From Acanthosepion pharaonis (taxonomy: Eukaryota; Mollusca; Cephalopoda; Sepiida; Sepiidae), in the NCBI GenBank assembly GCA_903632075.3, contig CAHIKZ030002090.1, positions 2,024,501-2,088,500 on the forward strand: DNA of 64,000 bases. Direction: 5' to 3'. The translations under genes were made by a program, and so were the position numbers. This document shows, piece by piece, positions 43,140 to 53,650 of this stretch (positions are counted from its first letter, which is position 1; each line of letters starts with the position of its first letter). The notes beneath the pieces are model-generated. The model was not told the origin of the DNA and did no database searches. It saw nothing but the letters and a program-made list of their open reading frames with translations.

Positions 43140-43500
43140 TGGATAAAGATAGAGACAGACAGAGGCAAACACAAAGCTAGATAGAGACATGCAGACTTAG
43201 ACCTCATAGAGAGAAAGAGAGGGACATAACATGCAGGAAGAAACAGAGAGAGGAATAGAGAAACAGAGAGAACAAAAGAAACAAAGAGAAAGAGACGGAA
43301 AAAAAGAGGAGAGAGGAATAGTGAGAAAGAGAGAATGAAAAAAAACAAAGAGAAAGAGACAGAAATAAATAGAGGAGAGAGGAATAGAGAGACAGAAAGA
43401 ATGACAGAAACAAAGAGAAGGAGACGGAAATAAAGAGAGGAGAGAGACGAATAGAGAGACAGAAAGAATGACAGAAACAAAGAGAGACAGACGGAAATAA
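43140..43500. repeat. purine-rich AGAGA/GACAGAAA block
   Basis: Irregular tandem units around AGAGAGAGGAATAGAGAGAC and AGAAACAAAGAGA. The Phe/Leu/Ser-rich minus frames (69, 133, 139 codons) are this block read antisense. Confidence 0.85.
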
Positions 43501-43502
43501 AT

Positions 43503-43715
43503 AGAGGAATTAAAACGTAAAACCACAGATATATATCTGTTTTTTATTAGAGAAGAATTTCCCAGCGATGGAAAAATGGTAATAATCGGTAGGTGCAAGG
43601 TCGGGTCGATATGGTGGGTGGAAGTTAGAACTCACCAAGTCAGTTCCGATTTTTTTTCTTTTTTTTATTCTTGCAGTATACGGCCTTGTGTTTTTATAGA
43701 GAAGCTTATGCAATT
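43503..43715 (-). pseudogene. mariner transposase C-terminal fragment
   Basis: The minus frame from 43713 reads LYKNTRPYTARI, FHPPYRPDLAPTDYYHF and SIAGKFFSNKKQIY. These are the DNARPH, HPPYSPDLAPSDYHLF and L.GK.F blocks of mariner; the first Asp is lost (KN). A separate lineage from the copy at 40917. Confidence 0.7.
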
Positions 43716-43796
43716 ATCTCTATATTTACTTAGGACACTAAGGCACCTAGCCTATTGTCGATAGCTAGGTTATACCAACCTTGCAAATCAGCCTAC

Positions 43797-44270
43797 GAAG
43801 TACACTATTTACATTATTCGGACTATTGTCCTCATCTTTGTCGCCATATTTATTACAACATTACGGCAGTTGTACGTTCCGGCCTTCTTCAGGTGATTGG
43901 AATGTCGAACTAGACCCTTTATTTCGCTCACTGGGGTAGACTGTTCTAGTTCCACGTGCCATGTCTAATGGATGTCAGTTATCAGTTATCTCCTGTTAAT
44001 TCCCCTCTTCAAGTTCTCCATCACCTTAACCAGGACTATTGTCCTCATCTTTGTCGCCATAATTATTACAACGTTTCGGCCATTGTACGCTCCGGCCTTC
44101 TTCAAGTCGTTGGGATGTCGAACTGAACCCTTTATTTCGCTCACTGGGGTAGAGAGTTCTAGTTCCACGTGCTATGTTTATGGCGACAAAGATGAGGATA
44201 ATAGCCCGAATAATGTAAATAGTGTACATAATACCTCATCTCAGAAATATAGGCAGATACAGGCTACGAG
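43797..44270 (-). repeat. cluster of SINE tails, two direct and one inverted
   Basis: 43803-43976 and 44030-44176 are direct minus-strand copies of the tail (CTCATCTTTGTCGCCATA, GTACG-TCCGGCCTTCTTCA, CCCTTTATTTCGCTCACTGG, TTCTAGTTCCACGTG). 44177-44265 is an inverted copy of the outer part (ATGGCGACAAAGATGAGGAT, AGCCCGAATAATGTAAATAG). Hammerhead-like cores lie at 43893-43858 (degenerate) and 44105-44071 (good except first base). Confidence 0.68.
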
Positions 44271-44394
44271 GTATTTTTTTTTTATTTGTTTCTGGGTTCA
44301 AAAACTAAACTCTGGTGCCAATCCGAAATGAATTTATACCAAAATAATCACGCATTCTTATTTATTTTCTAAGCACTACTTAAGTATGGCACAA

Positions 44395-44650
44395 GGCTAA
44401 CAGCATGTGTGAACCCTTGTATACATGCTTTTAGGATAGTACGATCTGGTTTAAATCCAGTTTTTTTCTCCTGCATTGGTTGCCACCCAAGGCTATAGAA
44501 CCTGTTATTTTAACAGCTGGGAGAAAAGGAAATAGCCTCACACCTTCCACAAGGATAATAGCAGATGAGTGAATATAATGAACTCGAATGGAATTCGAAC
44601 ACGGCTCTCCTATTCCTCAATCCGTGCCAATCATCCCTCCCAATCTTTCT
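44395..44650 (-). repeat. 5S-headed SINE family body
   Basis: Minus strand: GGAGAGCCGTGTTCGAATTC, TATATTCACTCATCTGC, TATTATCCTTGTGGAAGG, TTTCTCCCAGCTGTTAAAA, TAACAGGTTCTATAGCCTTG and GGTGGCAACCAATGCAGGAG. This copy shows that the two halves of the body (seen separately at 13840 and 54604) belong together. No 5S head is left. Confidence 0.6.
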
Positions 44651-44729
44651 TTTCTTTTTGTGCCATGTCATTTCAGGACGTTGCTCTCAACAAGTTCCTT
44701 CCCTCTGCTTCCTCCCCCAGACCACGTTA

Positions 44730-45260
44730 TGTCATCCACTTGCTTAAGCCCGCTAGGTAAGTCATGCGTTTTTCTCTGTTTCCCTCTATTCAAACCGTGA
44801 GTATCAGATTCTCCAGGCCCTCCTTCCTCATTATGTGTCCCAGAAACTTCAGCTGCCTCTTCCTGATATCAAGTATAAGCCTCCTCCTTGTGCGCATCCT
44901 CTCTAAGACCTCATCGTTGCTCACACTCTCGGTTCATGATATCCTTAGCATCCTTCTGTAGAACTACATCTCCGTGGTCTTGAGTCTCTTTTTCATCTGG
45001 CGTAAAGACGGACAGATGTTACGTAACAGCTCAGTATGCTTTTCTTTGTTTACCAAAGAAATCCTCCTGTCTCGCAATACTCTGCCCAGCTTTTGGAATG
45101 CGTCCTTGGCCATCCCAATACGTCTACGGGTCTCAGTGTCGCACTTACCGTCCTCTGTCAAAACGCTTTCCAAATATTTAATCTTCCGCGTCTGCTTGAT
45201 TCTAGTGTTCCTGACCTATCACTGCTCTGCTAACGCTTTACAAAAAATGTTATAAGGTAG
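44730..45260 (-). pseudogene. LINE family A post-RT region
   Basis: The minus frame 45173-44964 reads ESVLTEDGKCDTETRRRIGM, AKDAFQKLGRVLRDRRIS and LLRNICPSLRQMKKRL. Lower coordinates continue to the GHIMR..EGLENL-type end near 44800. It is one of the better preserved copies. Confidence 0.74.
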
Positions 45261-45560
45261 CTTCCTCCATGTTTCCCTTCCCCCACTTCAATATGTCTTG
45301 TGAATTTAAAATTCTTTAAACCCTCTTTCCTCATTATGTGTCACTTCCTGATTCAAAACATAAGTATGCTTTTTATTTTACTTTTCTTAAAACTTCTTCG
45401 GTGCTTACATGATCCATCCATGGCATTCCCAATATCCTTCTGTAGAACAACATTTCACGTCTCCCCTTTATCTGTGTGTAAACTGTCCAGCTTTCATTGC
45501 CATTTAGGAGGCTTGATATTATATAGCCGTTCAGCACTATTTTCTTGGTAAAAACGTTAT
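45261..45560 (-). pseudogene. LINE family A fragment
   Basis: A second, more diverged copy lies upstream on the same strand. The reverse complement of 45300-45550 repeats the block from the post-RT region to the C-terminus seen at 44800-45070. Confidence 0.55.
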
Positions 45561-45990
45561 ACTATTTAAAATTTAATATTTTACAGTATTTAAAATATTA
45601 ATATAGAATTATTGCAACTAAAAGGTTTGTCACTTACCTTCAGCATCCTGACTCCAGAGTTTCATAGACGGACCCTCCGGTAATCACCCCGTCCACACCT
45701 GAGGGGTTATCAGTGATTGACTGCTTATAATTTTCGAGTTTTTTTTAATTTTTTATATGCACTTTTCATTGGTGCAAGTATTTTTTTTATTTTTTTTCAT
45801 AGTTTATGTGTGCGTGTGTGCCCGAGTGCGTGCATGCGACCGTCTATATGGATATATGGATGTCTGTATATGTAAGTTTTCGTGGTTATTTGTCCTTTTC
45901 GTCGTTTTTTTTTTCACTTTATGCTCACTCCTTCACATTTTTTCTTATCTTTCAATTGTAGCTATTTTGACTTCCGGTTCTCTATACATA
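45561..45990. other. unassigned
   Basis: T-rich runs at 45738-45800. The 117-codon plus frame (45757-46110) ends inside an AT microsatellite and is not a gene. Confidence 0.4.
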
Positions 45991-45996
45991 TACTGT

Positions 45997-45998
45997 CG

Positions 45999-46056
<58 letters not shown>
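45997..46056. repeat. (AT)n microsatellite
   Basis: About 28 AT units followed by GTGTGTGCG. Confidence 0.95.
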
Positions 46057-46059
<3 letters not shown>

Positions 46060-46262
46060 GTGTGCGTATTTAGGCAGCATTTTTTCATTGACGCATGTTT
46101 CATTAAATAATATAGATAAGTTTTGTCTATTTTATGTAAATTCTTTTCATATCGTCTTAAGCTTAATTGTATTATCATTAAAAGAAGAAAAATGCTTCTC
46201 TACATTATTTAATGACACATGCATCAATATAAAAAATGCTGCCTAAATACACACAATTTAAA
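46057..46262. repeat. imperfect palindrome of two PLE N-terminal pieces
   Basis: 46062-46150 (minus) and 46195-46258 (plus) are inverted versions of one segment. On the minus side GTATTTAGGCAGCATTTTTT, on the plus side AAAATGCTGCCTAAATACAC. Both carry codons for the (M)LPKYTH block and adjoin AC/AT repeats. Confidence 0.6.
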
Positions 46263-46385
46263 TTACATGATCTAGCAGCCCACCAAACTATCAACACTTG
46301 GAATTATAAATTTAGCCTTGTGAAAATGCAAATTGAAATAGCCAAAGAAAAAATAAACACCCTTAACATGTAATTGTCATCTTTG

Positions 46386-46555
46386 ATAATGGCTTATGTA
46401 AGCCGAAAGTTTAGATAGGATTAAAAATATGTATCAATATTGTGATTTTCTTTCTTCTTTTAATGATAATGTTATTAAGCTTATTAGACGATATGAAAAG
46501 AATTTACATGAAAGAAATAGACAAAACTTGTCTATATTATTTAATGAAGCATGCA

Positions 46556-46560
<5 letters not shown>
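46386..46560 (+). pseudogene. PLE 5' end: hammerhead-like motif plus N-terminal codons
   Basis: TTGATAATGGCTTATGTAAG and CCGAAAGTTTAG (46387-46412) precede a frame containing SSFNDNVIKLIRRYEKNL and RQNLSILFNEACI before it runs into (AT)n. The copy at 63186-63400 has the same layout. Confidence 0.62.

Positions 46561-46618
<58 letters not shown>
46558..46618. repeat. (AT)n microsatellite
   Basis: About 30 units. Confidence 0.95.
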
Positions 46619-46622
<4 letters not shown>

Positions 46623-46729
46623 GTATTAATTTGAAATATATAAACTTTATTTTATATGAAATATGAATTTAATATTTATATAACCTATTCAGTTACTTTT
46701 GATAAGTCTTGCAAATGTCAAATTTTCCT

Positions 46730-46990
46730 TGTCCTCTTTCCCAATTATGCTTCCTACAATGTTAACAGCTTCTTTCTAAGTATAAGTATCGTTTGGTTTC
46801 CATTTTCTTTGAATCTTTCTCGTTGTATAAATAATCCGTTCCCGATATTCTCAGCATCCTCCTGTAGAACTACATATCTGTTACCTTATGTTTCCTCTTT
46901 ATCGGTTAGGAACTTGTCCAGTTTCTACTTTATAGGAAGATTTCATATTATTTTTCACTGTTTGCTTATCGCTTAATGATATTTTCCTTT
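46730..46990 (-). pseudogene. LINE family A fragment
   Basis: The reverse complement resembles 44800-45050 (post-RT region), including the ATTCTCAGCATCCTCCTGTA word shared with 10630-10650 and 44948-44965. Heavily decayed. Confidence 0.5.
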
Positions 46991-47117
46991 CATATACAAT
47001 TTGTAAAACAAATCTATTCGATAATTATCTCTAAGACAAATCTATTCGATCAATACTAGAAAGAGCGATAATATGATGGTCTGCTGAATGGTTCATAAAC
47101 TGATCAAGTTTATTTAT

Positions 47118-48215
47118 TTATTCGGTTGAGCTATCTCGGACATTCATAGGGCTATTACGATCCTGCACTAAGGACTGAAGGTCATTAGAGTAGCATTCGG
47201 TATCATAAGATAGATGGTCAATATATGTGGTTGATGCGGGACCAACCCGTCTTGATCCAGGGTTAGGTGTCCAGAGCAGTAGATCCCTAAGGACTTCTTG
47301 CTTTGCTCGCCAACAGTAACCTGCAAAGCTCATTCTGCTTTCGCTTAAGATTGTAGAAATATCAAGGATGTATCCATGGAACTGTTATTTATTTGGATAT
47401 TGTCCCCGATCTCCAAGAGATGTTAAGTATAGCTGTCACCTTCCGAGTGTCGGTTCTATCACGCTTAAACTCTAAGGTTTTAGTTAACACTTCCGCTGCT
47501 AACTAGGGAGATCTTCATTTTTCTTATCTTGCTCCAGCTGGCTAAGTACGGAAACCTACGTTTTTTGCATACCGCTGGTATGAGTGTCCCGTTGCGCCAT
47601 CTCTCGTAAAATCACAAAGGACAATGCTTCAAAAGATATCATGTGTATACCCATTACTAATCTGGTAAGTCATTCCCAGGTATATAGATGAAAATGGAAG
47701 GCTGTAAAACATACTGGTGTCAGTTTTCTGTGTAATAAAATATGTAGGTTGAAATTTGGCATTTTCTTTCAAAATGGCTGGCCGGATGGGGGCAGCACTG
47801 GGCAAATGAGTAGCAGTGAAAGTGTTAATGTCCAAGCAGTGGCACCATACATTAACCCCGTCTCTACAGTATCTCGAAAGTATGTCCGGTTGAGGTTGTT
47901 TGGTAGATCAGATTTCCAGAAAACATTCATTTTATTCAAGGCAACCTAAGCTTTAGTTCTGGGAATTTTCACATCCTTTTCGCTAGAATTTATTTCGCTT
48001 CCTAAGTATGTAAAACATTTGACATATTTTATTGATTCACCTGAGACAGTTTGCACTGGGATTTTCTGTTTGAAGCCTATAAATTCAGTTTATAGATGCA
48101 TTGTCATACAGTCCAACATTTGCAGAATTTTCTAGACGATGTAGCATTGCTAATGGTGTCTACAATGAGAACTAGATGATCCGCATAGTCAATATATGTC
48201 AATATTTTTGCAGGA
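47118..48215 (-). pseudogene. LINE family B reverse-transcriptase, 3' part
   Basis: On the minus strand YADHLVLIVDTISNATSS (48204-48151) is a decayed YADD catalytic box. It is followed by ~900 bp of broken RT/thumb sequence and then an intact C-terminus: MSFAGYCWRAKQEVL, LLLWTPNPGSRRVGPA, TTYIDHLSYDTECYSNDLQS (47333-47142). The F.GHCWRA..E, LLLWTP.HG and RPA.TY.D.L blocks belong to a LINE group different from family A. Confidence 0.75.
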
Positions 48216-48735
48216 TATTTCCTTAATCCTTAGTGTCAAAGTAAATCATAGATTAAGAAGTTTGTCGATATTCTCATGGAATGAGACCAATGAGGTTTAT
48301 TTTACATAACCTTTTTTTGTATAATTATTTAGTCGTTACCAGTGCATATCCGTGAAGTCTTTCCATTCTGTCGTGTATGTCATATCAGTTGTATGTAACC
48401 GTGGCCATTATTTTCCGTAGTCTTTTTGTCATATAAAGGCTGAAGTTAAATTTTCACTCACCAAAGTATGTATTTCTATCGTGATAGCATCTTACATCAG
48501 ATTACAGCTTGATTATGCCTTCCGTCTCCAAGCTGGGAACAGGCAGCACGTAATCGACGGCAGGAATTTAGCGCTATCATTGCAGGAAATCTCATGACAA
48601 AGAGCACTCATATTTCCAGAGAGAGAAAAACTCCTTAGTAGTGAAAGAAATGCATTCGCAATTTTAAAATGAGATTACTTACACATGCAAAGAAGTGATT
48701 TGTTATAAAAAAAACAAAAAAAAAAACATGCATAA
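48216..48735. other. unassigned
   Basis: No motif seen. An A-run lies near 48708-48727. Confidence 0.35.
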
Positions 48736-48765
48736 TCCCTGAATGGGCATGTATATATAAATCAG
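48736..48765 (-). repeat. PLE GIY-YIG scrap
   Basis: On the minus strand ATGCCCATTCAGGGATTATG parallels ATGCCCATTCAGGAATTGTA at 28803-28784, the codons for CPFRNC. It abuts a short TA run. Too short to be certain. Confidence 0.35.
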
Positions 48766-48847
48766 CATTTCACCATATATATGTGTATCAACAAATACGA
48801 TATTCAGAAGCATTTATGAATACGCAAATAAATGTATAAAAATATAA

Positions 48848-48849
<2 letters not shown>

Positions 48850-48878
<29 letters not shown>
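48850..48878. repeat. (AT)n microsatellite
   Basis: About 14 units. Confidence 0.9.
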
Positions 48879-48879
<1 letters not shown>

Positions 48880-49027
48880 CAATGTATCATTCATACAAAA
48901 AGTAGATTAGTAAAGTTAATGATATAAAATGGCGAAATCCCTTCACAAAACAAAATTTTAAAGGTGTAACTACAAATCAATCGATGAATGTTATGTTCCT
49001 TGTTTTTAAAAATTAAAAGCTGTATAA

Positions 49028-49107
49028 GGTTTTTCTTTAATATGTAAGTACTTTCAACTGTAAATTCAGTCATATTCAGTTGAAAGTACATGCGTATTAA
49101 AGAAAGA

Positions 49108-49109
<2 letters not shown>
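49028..49109. repeat. hairpin, ~33-bp arms
   Basis: Arms 49028-49060 (GGTTTTTCTTTAATATG ... CTTTCAACTG) and 49076-49109 (CAGTTGAAAG ... CGTATTAAAGAAAGACC) pair with about 5 mismatches around a 15-base loop. It lies directly beside (TA)n. Confidence 0.75.
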
Positions 49110-49153
<44 letters not shown>

Positions 49154-49168
49154 TAACCTTCTGTCTTC

Positions 49169-49232
<64 letters not shown>
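49110..49232. repeat. (TA)n microsatellites
   Basis: Two arrays, 49110-49151 and 49171-49232, separated by CATAACCTTCTGTCTTC. Ile/Tyr-rich minus frames here are artefacts. Confidence 0.95.
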
Positions 49233-49236
<4 letters not shown>

Positions 49237-49950
49237 CCATAAATAGACACATTTTATTTGTATTTTTATTACTACCACACATTATTATAATTAAAAGAAA
49301 AAATGAAGAACGAGCTAGCGAAGCGGTTTCGAACCTCACTGAACGGAGCAAAATCGAAGTTAACAAATATGTGTATATTATTAATAAAAGGAATGAAATC
49401 TAAGGGAAACAAATTATGCACAAAAACGTTCTTTCACTTCACTATAATAGTTCCCAGACTTATTTATTTAAATGTAGTTGCAGTATGCACTACCAAAAAC
49501 TGAATGCTAGGATTAAAGAACACGTGCCTAGAAAAATCCGGAACTCGACTTATTCACCATCAGATACGGTCTTCTATTGCGGAACACTTTATAAATAATC
49601 GCAGTTGTTCGGCTATTTTCAGTGTGGATTTATTTTCTATCTTGAGTAGGCCCCACTCAGATTACCACCTTAAGATATTGGAGGCCATATATAATTTGTC
49701 AATGGAGCTTTCCTCTAGAAACAGAAGGATTTTGTCCTTGGCCTCCAATTGATTTTCATCTAATTTATTTTCTCTCAGATTTTCATTCCTTTTTTTATTT
49801 ATTGATAATATATACATACTTATTAACCTCGATTTAGCTCCGTTGAGTGAGGTTCGAAACCGGTTAGCTAGCTCGTTCTTCATTTTTTTAAAAATTATAA
49901 TCATATGTGGTAGTATTAACAATACGAATAAAATTTGTCTATTTATGGCA
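49232..49950 (+). mobile_element. PLE fragment flanked by inverted ~165-bp arms
   Basis: 49232-49400 and 49780-49950 are inverted copies. Shared words in both arms: GAACGAGCTAGC, TTTCGAACCTCACT, GAGC(A/T)AAATCGA, and the outer CATAAATAGACA. The ~380 bp between encode a PLE endonuclease domain. PLEs are often bounded by direct or inverted pseudo-LTR arrangements, and this one fits an inverted form. Confidence 0.65.
49440..49755 (+). pseudogene. PLE GIY-YIG endonuclease domain
   Basis: Plus-strand blocks: YLFKCSCSMHYQKLNARIKE with HVPRKI (49465-49542), frameshift, then SSIAEHFINNRSCSAIFSVD and LFSILSRPHSDYHLKILEAI (49570-49690). YxFKC.C, the R...H pair, AEH...N..CS..F and the LEAI glutamate are the expected order in this nuclease. 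The YIG core is decayed (HYQ). Confidence 0.74.
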
Positions 49951-49981
49951 GTTATTAAGTTTTGTACCACTAATAAAATGT

Positions 49982-50003
49982 TTATATATATATATATATA
50001 TAT
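49982..50003. repeat. (TA)n microsatellite
   Basis: About 11 units. Confidence 0.9.
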
Positions 50004-50220
50004 CACCGACGCGCTGTCTAGGTAAGCAGTGCCTACCCTGAATAAAATAGATCAACAGCTACATTTACTTTCTGTGGCACAATCTGCACCTAATCCAACA
50101 AAATTATGAAGGTTGCTCTGATTATTATGCCAAATATTCTATTTTTTGTAGATTTACTACAAGCTGTCTACCCTGAGTAATTATTGCCAGCTTATGCCTG
50201 ATATATATAATGCAACCGGT

Positions 50221-50430
50221 GTCTTTGAGAATATTTATTTGGAGTAAATTTAAAATTTTACAGTTCTGTTATTTTCAAAAGTTAAATTGAGATGGAAAAG
50301 AGTGTGGCTATGCCATGAAAGTTGCGAAACATCATGTGATAGTCATACACCTTCCAATCTAAATTTAACTTTCGAAAATCATAGAACTGTGAAAATGGTA
50401 AATTTACTCTAAATTATTATTCTTAAAGAC
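50221..50430. mobile_element. long hairpin / foldback MITE
   Basis: Arms of about 80 bp: GTCTTTGAGAATA ... GGAGTAAATTTA ... ACAGTTCTGTTATTTTCAAA ... AGTTAAATT on the left, mirrored by AATTTAACTTTCGAAAATCA ... AGAACTGTGAAAA ... TAAATTTACTC ... TATTCTTAAAGAC on the right. The loop is ~50 bp and there is no coding. Confidence 0.75.
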
Positions 50431-50719
50431 TCCATTTGAATTTTCAACTTCTTTTTCCTATATTTTTAACTTTGTAGGAAATATAAAAAAGCTAGTTTTC
50501 TATCTCTGATTATCATATTTTATAACAATGGTTCTAAATAAAGTGGGAAAATGCAAAACAGTCCCGAAAAGATTCTTGCAAATCTTCTCACCAACTTCAC
50601 ATAAGCCAAAGCAAGCGCAGTGTTTTAAAGCCTATACTAGAGTGAACATGTATTACATAATCTTCTTTTCTAAAGAGTGACTCATTGTGCCTTCTCGGGC
50701 TGACGTTCTCTGCTGAGAA

Positions 50720-51335
50720 AAAAAGTTGGTTTACTGTGACGAGTTATAGAATTATACTCGACAGAATCTATTTTACATGTTTATAAGACTACCATTCGTT
50801 CTTGGTTTGAATATTGCTGCCACATATGTCCTGGTTCCCTTGCTATATATCTAGAAATTCTTGATAGAATCCAAAGAAGAATATGCCATGTTACTGGTCC
50901 TGACCTGGCATCTCGGTTCAGTCACTTTCCCACCACGCAAAAGTAGATTCCATGTACCTTCTCTATTTCCATGGTAATCTTTCTGATGAACTTTTCTCTT
51001 TTGTACCTAGAATTTATAAATTTAAGCGGAGTGCTAGATTGGCGGTAAGGTCTCATCATCTTACAGTTGAAGTGGTTAGATTAACCGTAAGTTCTATGCT
51101 AGCAGTTTCTTCTATCGCACTTCTCGCTTGTAGAACTATCTTGCGGCTTACTTCCCAGTCAACTTTGACCTTCAAAAATTTAAATGCAATGTCAACGATT
51201 ATCTTCTGTCTTTTATTGTCCTCTTTCTCTTAATAGTAGTTTTTGTCATATTTTCTATCACTCAGAAACCACCTTGCATCCTAGTGGCTTTATTGCCTTG
51301 CTTAGGGTGAAACGATTAAAAAAAACCAAAGAAGT
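50720..51335 (+). pseudogene. LINE family C, ORF end and 3' UTR
   Basis: Plus-strand blocks: VYKTTIRSWFEYCCHIC, ILDRIQRRICHVTGPDLASR, YLLYFHGNLSDELFSFVP, RLAVRSHHLTVEVVRL and TLTFKNLNAMS, then a 3' UTR with CATCCTAGTGGCTTTATTGC, CTTGCTTAGGGTG and AAAAAA. It is the longest of three copies (others at 21101 and 55730). RT core absent. Confidence 0.74.
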
Positions 51336-51615
51336 TTTTGTACACTGTTACTATTTCATGTTGCTTGAATAATTGTTCCATTTCACCTGGCCAAAAGATG
51401 CAGACATATCTGTCTCCATCCTCACAGGCACGAGCTGCTAATCCCTGTGGCTGAACTCTCGCAACTCTTCAAGATACCACGCTTCCTTGTAAAGAACTTT
51501 TCTATTTAATCCCGTCCACATTTGCTAGATGATATTAAAATCCGAGTACTGATCTAACCAGTTTTTCAATACGGTGTCAAATTCATTAGCCAGACACTGT
51601 TACCTTGTACGCGAT

Positions 51616-51725
51616 CATAGGTGTGGCATAAGGCCGATAGTATGGGGAACCTATAAGGATCGAATTCACTGTTCAGTCGTAATTGATCTAGCGAGACAAG
51701 CTTGATAACTATTACACCACGACCA
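51616..51725 (-). mobile_element. tRNA-headed SINE, minus orientation
   Basis: Minus strand: GTGGTGTAATAGTTATCAAG (A box), GTGAATTCGATCCTTATAGG (B box side), TTCCCCATACTATCGGCC and TTATGCCACACC. Same head and following block as 25056-25160. Confidence 0.65.
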
Positions 51726-51789
51726 AGTGCCCCATTGCACGTGATCTATGATAGGTTGTTCGGTCGTGCTGAAAAAATCCCATCGTCAT

Positions 51790-52020
51790 CCAAGGTAAAA
51801 GAGAAGGAAGAAGATAAAATATAGAAAAGGAAGAGAAGAAACAAGAGAAAATAGAGAGAAAATAAAAAAGAGAAAAGAGAGAGAAAAGAAAAGAAAGAAA
51901 AAGAAGAAAAATAAGCATAAAATCTAAAGAAAAAGAAGAAAAATAAGCATAAAATCTAAAGGAAAAAAGAAACGACAGAGATCTAGAAAGAGAAGGAGAA
52001 AAAAGGAGAAGAAAAGAGAA
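51790..52020. repeat. purine-rich (A/G) block with a 37-bp duplication
   Basis: GAAAAATAAGCATAAAATCT and AAAGAAAAAGAA are repeated at 51904 and 51941. The 197-codon minus frame (Phe/Leu/Ser) is an artefact of this block. Confidence 0.8.
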
Positions 52021-52930
52021 GACTGAGTCTTTTGCAGTGCACGCGGAGGCCATCAAACCTTGCACAGACAAGTTCTCCATCTGCATAAACAATTCATTAA
52101 ATCGATTGTAAGACACAACGCACATTCCAGACCCCACCATCTTATAAAGCATAGTCACTTTATAAAAGTAGCGAAAAAAAATGTGTCTGAGAAAAAAAAA
52201 ACTCAGATAAGTCCAGACAATTAAAAAATACAACAAAATAAACAAAAACAAAAAAAAATCAGCTTCAGAACAAGAAATAAAAAGTAAAAAAGTAAAAACT
52301 AACAAAAAAATTGAAAACTCGTTATAGATAAATAATGTGTGTTTTGAGAAAGAAATTACTTGTTATTCAGTTTTAACCCAGATTTTAAAAGAAACTGGCC
52401 TGATATCCACGAAAAACAAACAATAATTTACATTTATGGGATCTTTTAGACTATTGTCTCCATTTCAACGTTGTTTATGACAGGTAGGTTCCTCGGTGAC
52501 AAAAACGACGTCAGTGGAGTCTATACTGTTTTGATTTGAGATGTGAAATATAATTTTTCTTTTACTATTTCATGACTATTAAAGCGCCACCCTATGCAGA
52601 TGCAGTTCAGAAAATATATACAATAAAGTATAACGCAGTTGAAAAGAGTTTTGCATAGAAATATATTCCTCGCTCGACTAATAAACTTTCTCTTTTTTCG
52701 TTAGCTTTCAAAAAAAGTCAAGAATGCTTGTTGCAAAATAACTGCTTCTCCAGATAAATAGTTTTCAGTAATTTTTCAAAAATATGATCTCCCACTCAAA
52801 CTTTTTTATGCATTTTTAAATATTTAAAAAAAAATTTGCTGTTCAACTTAAGTCGAGATTATAGAGTCCAGAAGTCGCTGTTAATGCTGATGTATACAAT
52901 ATGTTAAATGGTAGGATAATATGCTTCACG
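52021..52930. other. unassigned, A-rich
   Basis: No gene or repeat family recognised. Confidence 0.4.
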
Positions 52931-52934
52931 GAAG

Positions 52935-53165
52935 GGCTAAAATACCGGTTCTGAATTCATAATTCGCTTTCTCCTAGGCTAGTTGACAACCACGGCTAGA
53001 AAGTCCAGTCTGCTCTGCTATTTAACCCATACCTGGGAGATGAAATGGATGCATAGTATGCGACGCGACAAGTGCTAAAATACCGATTCTGAATACAAAA
53101 TTCACTTTCTCCTAGGCTGGTTACCAGACACGACTGGTGAACTCAGTCTGATTTAGATTGAAGAA
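52935..53165 (-). repeat. 5S-headed SINE family 3' body, two tandem pieces
   Basis: 52935-53060 and 53071-53165 repeat the order GGGCTAAAATACCG..TTCTGAAT, TTCGCTTTCTCCTAGGCT, GTT-ACCA-ACGACT. The first piece continues to TGCTATTTAACCCATACC. In minus orientation it extends the body seen at 44440. Confidence 0.58.
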
Positions 53166-53319
53166 ATTCATTTATTCTTTTCCCAATGGAAATTGCGCGA
53201 AAGTGAATGCAACGAACACTTTTATGCACAGGACCTCGGCTGTTCATGGCTCTACATAACTTCCTATCTTCTATAGTTCAATTATTTTTTTTTATTTCTT
53301 TGTCACCCACCTTTGTCAT

Positions 53320-53650
53320 TGTTCAACCTTCCTTTAAAGAAAACATCTCAAGTTAATCGATGTTTCCACCTCCTTCTCTTGTATACATTTCGCCCTATGG
53401 TTATTCATTTCTCCTGGCCTTCTTTTCTCATCATTCGTCGTAGAAGTTTCAACTGCGTCTATCTGATTGTTATTATAAGTTTCTTTTTAGTTCCTGTTTG
53501 CTTTAAAACTTCTTCATAACTCACATGTTTCGTCAATAGTATTCTTCCCATTCATTGGCAGAACCACATCTTTTACGCCTTAAGTTTATTATTCTTCTGT
53601 GAGGAGATTGTGCAGATTTCACTGCCGCACGGGAGATTTACACGTCCAAT
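53320..53650 (-). pseudogene. LINE family A fragment
   Basis: The reverse complement contains the ATTCTTCCCATTCATTGGCAG-like and CTTCTGTGAGGAGA blocks corresponding to the post-RT region at 44940-45010. Decayed. Two-base-level identification only. Confidence 0.45.

Noticed and set aside
43061..43598. 139- and 133-codon hydrophobic minus frames
   Set aside because: Low-complexity product of the AGAGA/GACAGAAA repeat.
45757..46110. 117-codon plus frame
   Set aside because: Half of it is a translated AT microsatellite and the rest has no motif.
51712..52305. 197-codon minus frame rich in Phe and Leu, like a membrane protein
   Set aside because: It is antisense to a purine-rich low-complexity block.
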